From the NCBI GenBank assembly GCA_030765605.1, contig JAVCCG010000150.1, positions 1-37,039 on the forward strand: DNA of 37,039 nt. The letters are read 5' to 3'. The notes beneath the pieces were generated by a model. That model was not told the origin of the DNA. It saw only the letters and a program-made list of their open reading frames with translations, and searched no databases. The position numbers and the translations under genes are program-made. Shown one piece after another: positions 35,169-37,039 of this stretch; positions within the stretch are counted from its first letter, which is position 1, and every line of letters starts with the position of its first letter. The DNA comes from Candidatus Alcyoniella australis (lineage in GTDB: Bacteria; Lernaellota; Lernaellaia; JAVCCG01; Alcyoniellaceae).

Positions 35169-35936
35169 TCAGCTCTCGGACCCGATCGTGCCGCAATCCG
35201 GGCAATCCGGGTCGGGCCGCACCGCCACCCTGTCGAACGCTCCGTTCCACAGATCCACGCTGTAGAGCCAAGACGTGCCTGCGACAGATTGCTCCGGGGC
35301 GTCGACCAGCAGCCGGAGCGCCGCTGTAACCTGCATTGAGGCGATCAACGAGGGAATGGTGTTGATAATCCCCGCCGTATCGGCCGTGGGCAGCTCGCCT
35401 TGGTCAGGGGGCGCGGGAAACAGACAACGCAGGCACGGTCCGCGCCCCGGCTGTACGGTCATGGTCATGCCGTTGGCGCCCACCACTCCGCCGTAGACCC
35501 AGGGGACGACGAGCTGCAGGCAAGCGTGGTTGATCGCGTAACGGCCCTGCATATTGTCCAGGCCATCGAGCACCACATCCGCTCCACGGAGCAGCTCAAG
35601 CGCGTTATCCGAAGTCAGCTTCTGGAACAGCGCCTCGATCTCTACCGTGGAGTTGATCTGTCGCAGCCTTTCCGCGGCAGCCTGCGCCTTGGGCAGACTC
35701 TGCTCCACGTCGCGCTCATCGAATAACGTCTGGCGTTGGAGGTTGCTCAGCTCGAGCCGATCGCAATCGATTATCCGGACGTTGCCCACACCGGCGCGCA
35801 CCAGCTTATCGCAAAGGTTGCTGCCCAGCGCGCCGCAGCCGACCACCACGACGCGGGCGCGACCTAGCTTGCGTTGTCCCTTCACGCCGATGGGCTTGAA
35901 CAGCTCCTGCCGCGAGTAGCGTCCGTCGGGGTCCAT
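35169..35936 (-). CDS. ThiF/MoeB/HesA family E1-like adenylyltransferase
   Basis: This 255-residue protein has an adenylation fold: RYSRQELF at the start, GCGALGSN nucleotide loop (33-40), NLQRQTLF (65-72) and Lys83 in LPKAQAA. The zinc site is CLRC (168/171) with CPDC (245/248). The family activates the C-terminal Gly-Gly of ubiquitin-like sulfur carriers such as ThiS, MoaD and CysO. The crossover-loop Cys often found in a P-x-C-x-x-x-G context is Ala185 here (PTADTAG), so it probably adenylates without forming a covalent thioester. No carrier gene is in the window. It lies three bases after the cysteine desulfurase, a likely sulfur source. Confidence 0.9.
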   Translation of the reverse strand: MDPDGRYSRQELFKPIGVKGQRKLGRARVVVVGCGALGSNLCDKLVRAGVGNVRIIDCDRLELSNLQRQTLFDERDVEQSLPKAQAAAERLRQINSTVEIEALFQKLTSDNALELLRGADVVLDGLDNMQGRYAINHACLQLVVPWVYGGVVGANGMTMTVQPGRGPCLRCLFPAPPDQGELPTADTAGIINTIPSLIASMQVTAALRLLVDAPEQSVAGTSWLYSVDLWNGAFDRVAVRPDPDCPDCGTIGSES

Positions 35937-35939
35937 TGC

Positions 35940-37039
35940 TCAGTCCGCGTCCTCGCCCTCATCGGAGCAGAAGTAACAGCTCAGCTTGTCGAACTCGGCT
36001 GGATCGTAGGTTCCCTTTTGCAGCTTATCCCACAGCGGGCTCATCTCGCGCAGCCGACCGACGATCTCCACCAGAGCCTCGACTGTGGCGTCGAGCTGCT
36101 CGTCGGTGTTGTGGCGTCCCAGGCTGAAGCGCACCGCTCCGTTGGCAAACTCGGGAGGCAGTCCCATGGCGGCCAATACGTGGCTCGCGCCCAGTGTCTC
36201 GGAAGTGCAGGCCGAGCCGGTGCTGATGGCTATGCCGCGCATATCCAGATGCAAGAGCATTGCCTCGCCCTCGACAAAGGCGAAGGTGACGTTGCTGGTG
36301 TTGCTCAAGCGCAGCTGCGGGTGGCCGTTGAAAACCAAGTAGCCGATCTTTTGCTTAAGTTGCGCCTCGAAGCGGTCGCGCATGGCCGCAAGCCGCGCGT
36401 TCTCCTGATCCAGGTCGCTGCCCGCCAGCTCGATCGCCCGGCCCATGCCCACGATGCTCGCGACGTTTTCCGTGCCCGCACGTCGGCCGCGTTCGTGGTG
36501 CCCGCCGCGGATCAGCGGCACGATCTTGGTGCGCGGACGGACGTAGAGCAGGCCGATCCCCTTGGGCCCGTAAAATTTGTGCGCGGACAGCGAGAGCAGA
36601 TCGACGCCCAGCTCGTCCACATCGATCCGCAGCTTGCCGCCGGCCTGTACCGCGTCGCAATGAAAGATCACGCCGCGTTCGCGGCAGATCCGGCCGATCT
36701 CGGCGATCGGCTGGATCGTGCCCACCTCGTTGTTGGCGGCCATGATCGAGACCAAAACCGTGTCGTCGCGGATCAGCTCGGCCACGCGCTCGGGGTTGAC
36801 CCGGCCTTGGGCGTCGACCTCCACGAACGAGACCTCGGCCAGTCCGCGGCGAGCCAGATGCTTGGCCACGTTGAACACAGCGTGATGTTCGATCTGGGAG
36901 ACGATCAGATGGCGTCCCTTGCGCTGGTTGGCCTCGAGCACGCCGCCCAGCGCCCAGTTGTCCGCCTCGGTCCCGCCGGAGGTGAACACGATATCTTTGG
37001 GATCGCAGCCCAGGTACGCGGACAGCTGTTGACGCGAGC
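35940..37039 (-). CDS. Cysteine desulfurase (NifS/IscS family), 5' end beyond the window
   Basis: A PLP enzyme that takes sulfur from cysteine and passes it as persulfide to the IscU scaffold. The frame runs to the window edge: before the in-frame GTG at 36989 the residues SRQQLSAYLGCDPKDI continue the family sequence into FTSGGTEADNW, so about the first 60-70 residues are missing. LSLSAHKFYGPKGIGLLY holds the PLP lysine, and STGSACTSETLGASHVL holds the catalytic Cys on its loop. The C-terminus ends with CYFCSDEGEDAD, an extra Cys pair that may help sulfur transfer. The short loop suits the group I (IscS/NifS) class. It heads the visible Fe-S operon. Confidence 0.95.
   Translation of the reverse strand, partial: SRQQLSAYLGCDPKDIVFTSGGTEADNWALGGVLEANQRKGRHLIVSQIEHHAVFNVAKHLARRGLAEVSFVEVDAQGRVNPERVAELIRDDTVLVSIMAANNEVGTIQPIAEIGRICRERGVIFHCDAVQAGGKLRIDVDELGVDLLSLSAHKFYGPKGIGLLYVRPRTKIVPLIRGGHHERGRRAGTENVASIVGMGRAIELAGSDLDQENARLAAMRDRFEAQLKQKIGYLVFNGHPQLRLSNTSNVTFAFVEGEAMLLHLDMRGIAISTGSACTSETLGASHVLAAMGLPPEFANGAVRFSLGRHNTDEQLDATVEALVEIVGRLREMSPLWDKLQKGTYDPAEFDKLSCYFCSDEGEDAD

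Overview
The window looks like a chromosomal segment of a GC-rich, Gram-negative-type bacterium outside the well-studied phyla. The queA-tgt-yajC-secD-secF order is typical of proteobacteria and relatives. The Hanks-type kinase with repeats, the many GT-C membrane glycosyltransferases, the radical SAM enzymes and a lipoprotein with an Asp-rich linker resemble uncultured deltaproteobacterial, myxococcal or Lernaellota-like genomes. That assignment is from memory and is tentative. No integrase, transposase, phage gene or CRISPR array is visible.

Layout. (1) 1-8035, plus strand: the tail of an NfeD-like gene, a slipin, then a housekeeping run queA, tgt, yajC, secD, secF, recJ. (2) 8038-20276: an accessory region. 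It holds a GT39 glycosyltransferase (minus), a phasin-like basic protein with its own promoter and terminator (plus), queD (plus), and two GT-C proteins (minus). Diverging from these are two coupled paralogous radical SAM/SPASM proteins (plus). Facing them are a B12-type radical SAM protein and a small coupled ORF (minus). (3) 20336-22144: an elongator-type tRNA-Met with promoter and terminator, then nadB. (4) 33151 down to 22173, minus strand: seven almost gapless genes encoding an unknown membrane protein, DUF2339, DUF3999, a Ser/Thr kinase, a GT-C protein and two B12-type radical SAM proteins. (5) 33152-34034: an AT-rich gap and an Asp-rich lipoprotein. (6) 37039 down to 34031, minus strand: an Fe-S assembly operon with cysteine desulfurase (cut by the window edge), an E1/ThiF-like enzyme, an Rrf2 regulator, and an IscU carrying a double zinc ribbon.

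How the genes fit together. queA, tgt and queD belong to the queuosine tRNA pathway. YajC-SecD-SecF is the accessory Sec translocase module. The most unusual content is the density of five radical SAM proteins and four GT-C membrane proteins in about 19 kb (8038-27203), arranged in two clusters. A shared C-terminal accessory domain links the GT39 protein to both SPASM proteins. A different shared C-terminal domain links the GT-C proteins of the two clusters. I infer that the clusters make or decorate a cell-surface glycan or lipid, with the kinase operon adding signalling. No substrate can be named from sequence alone.
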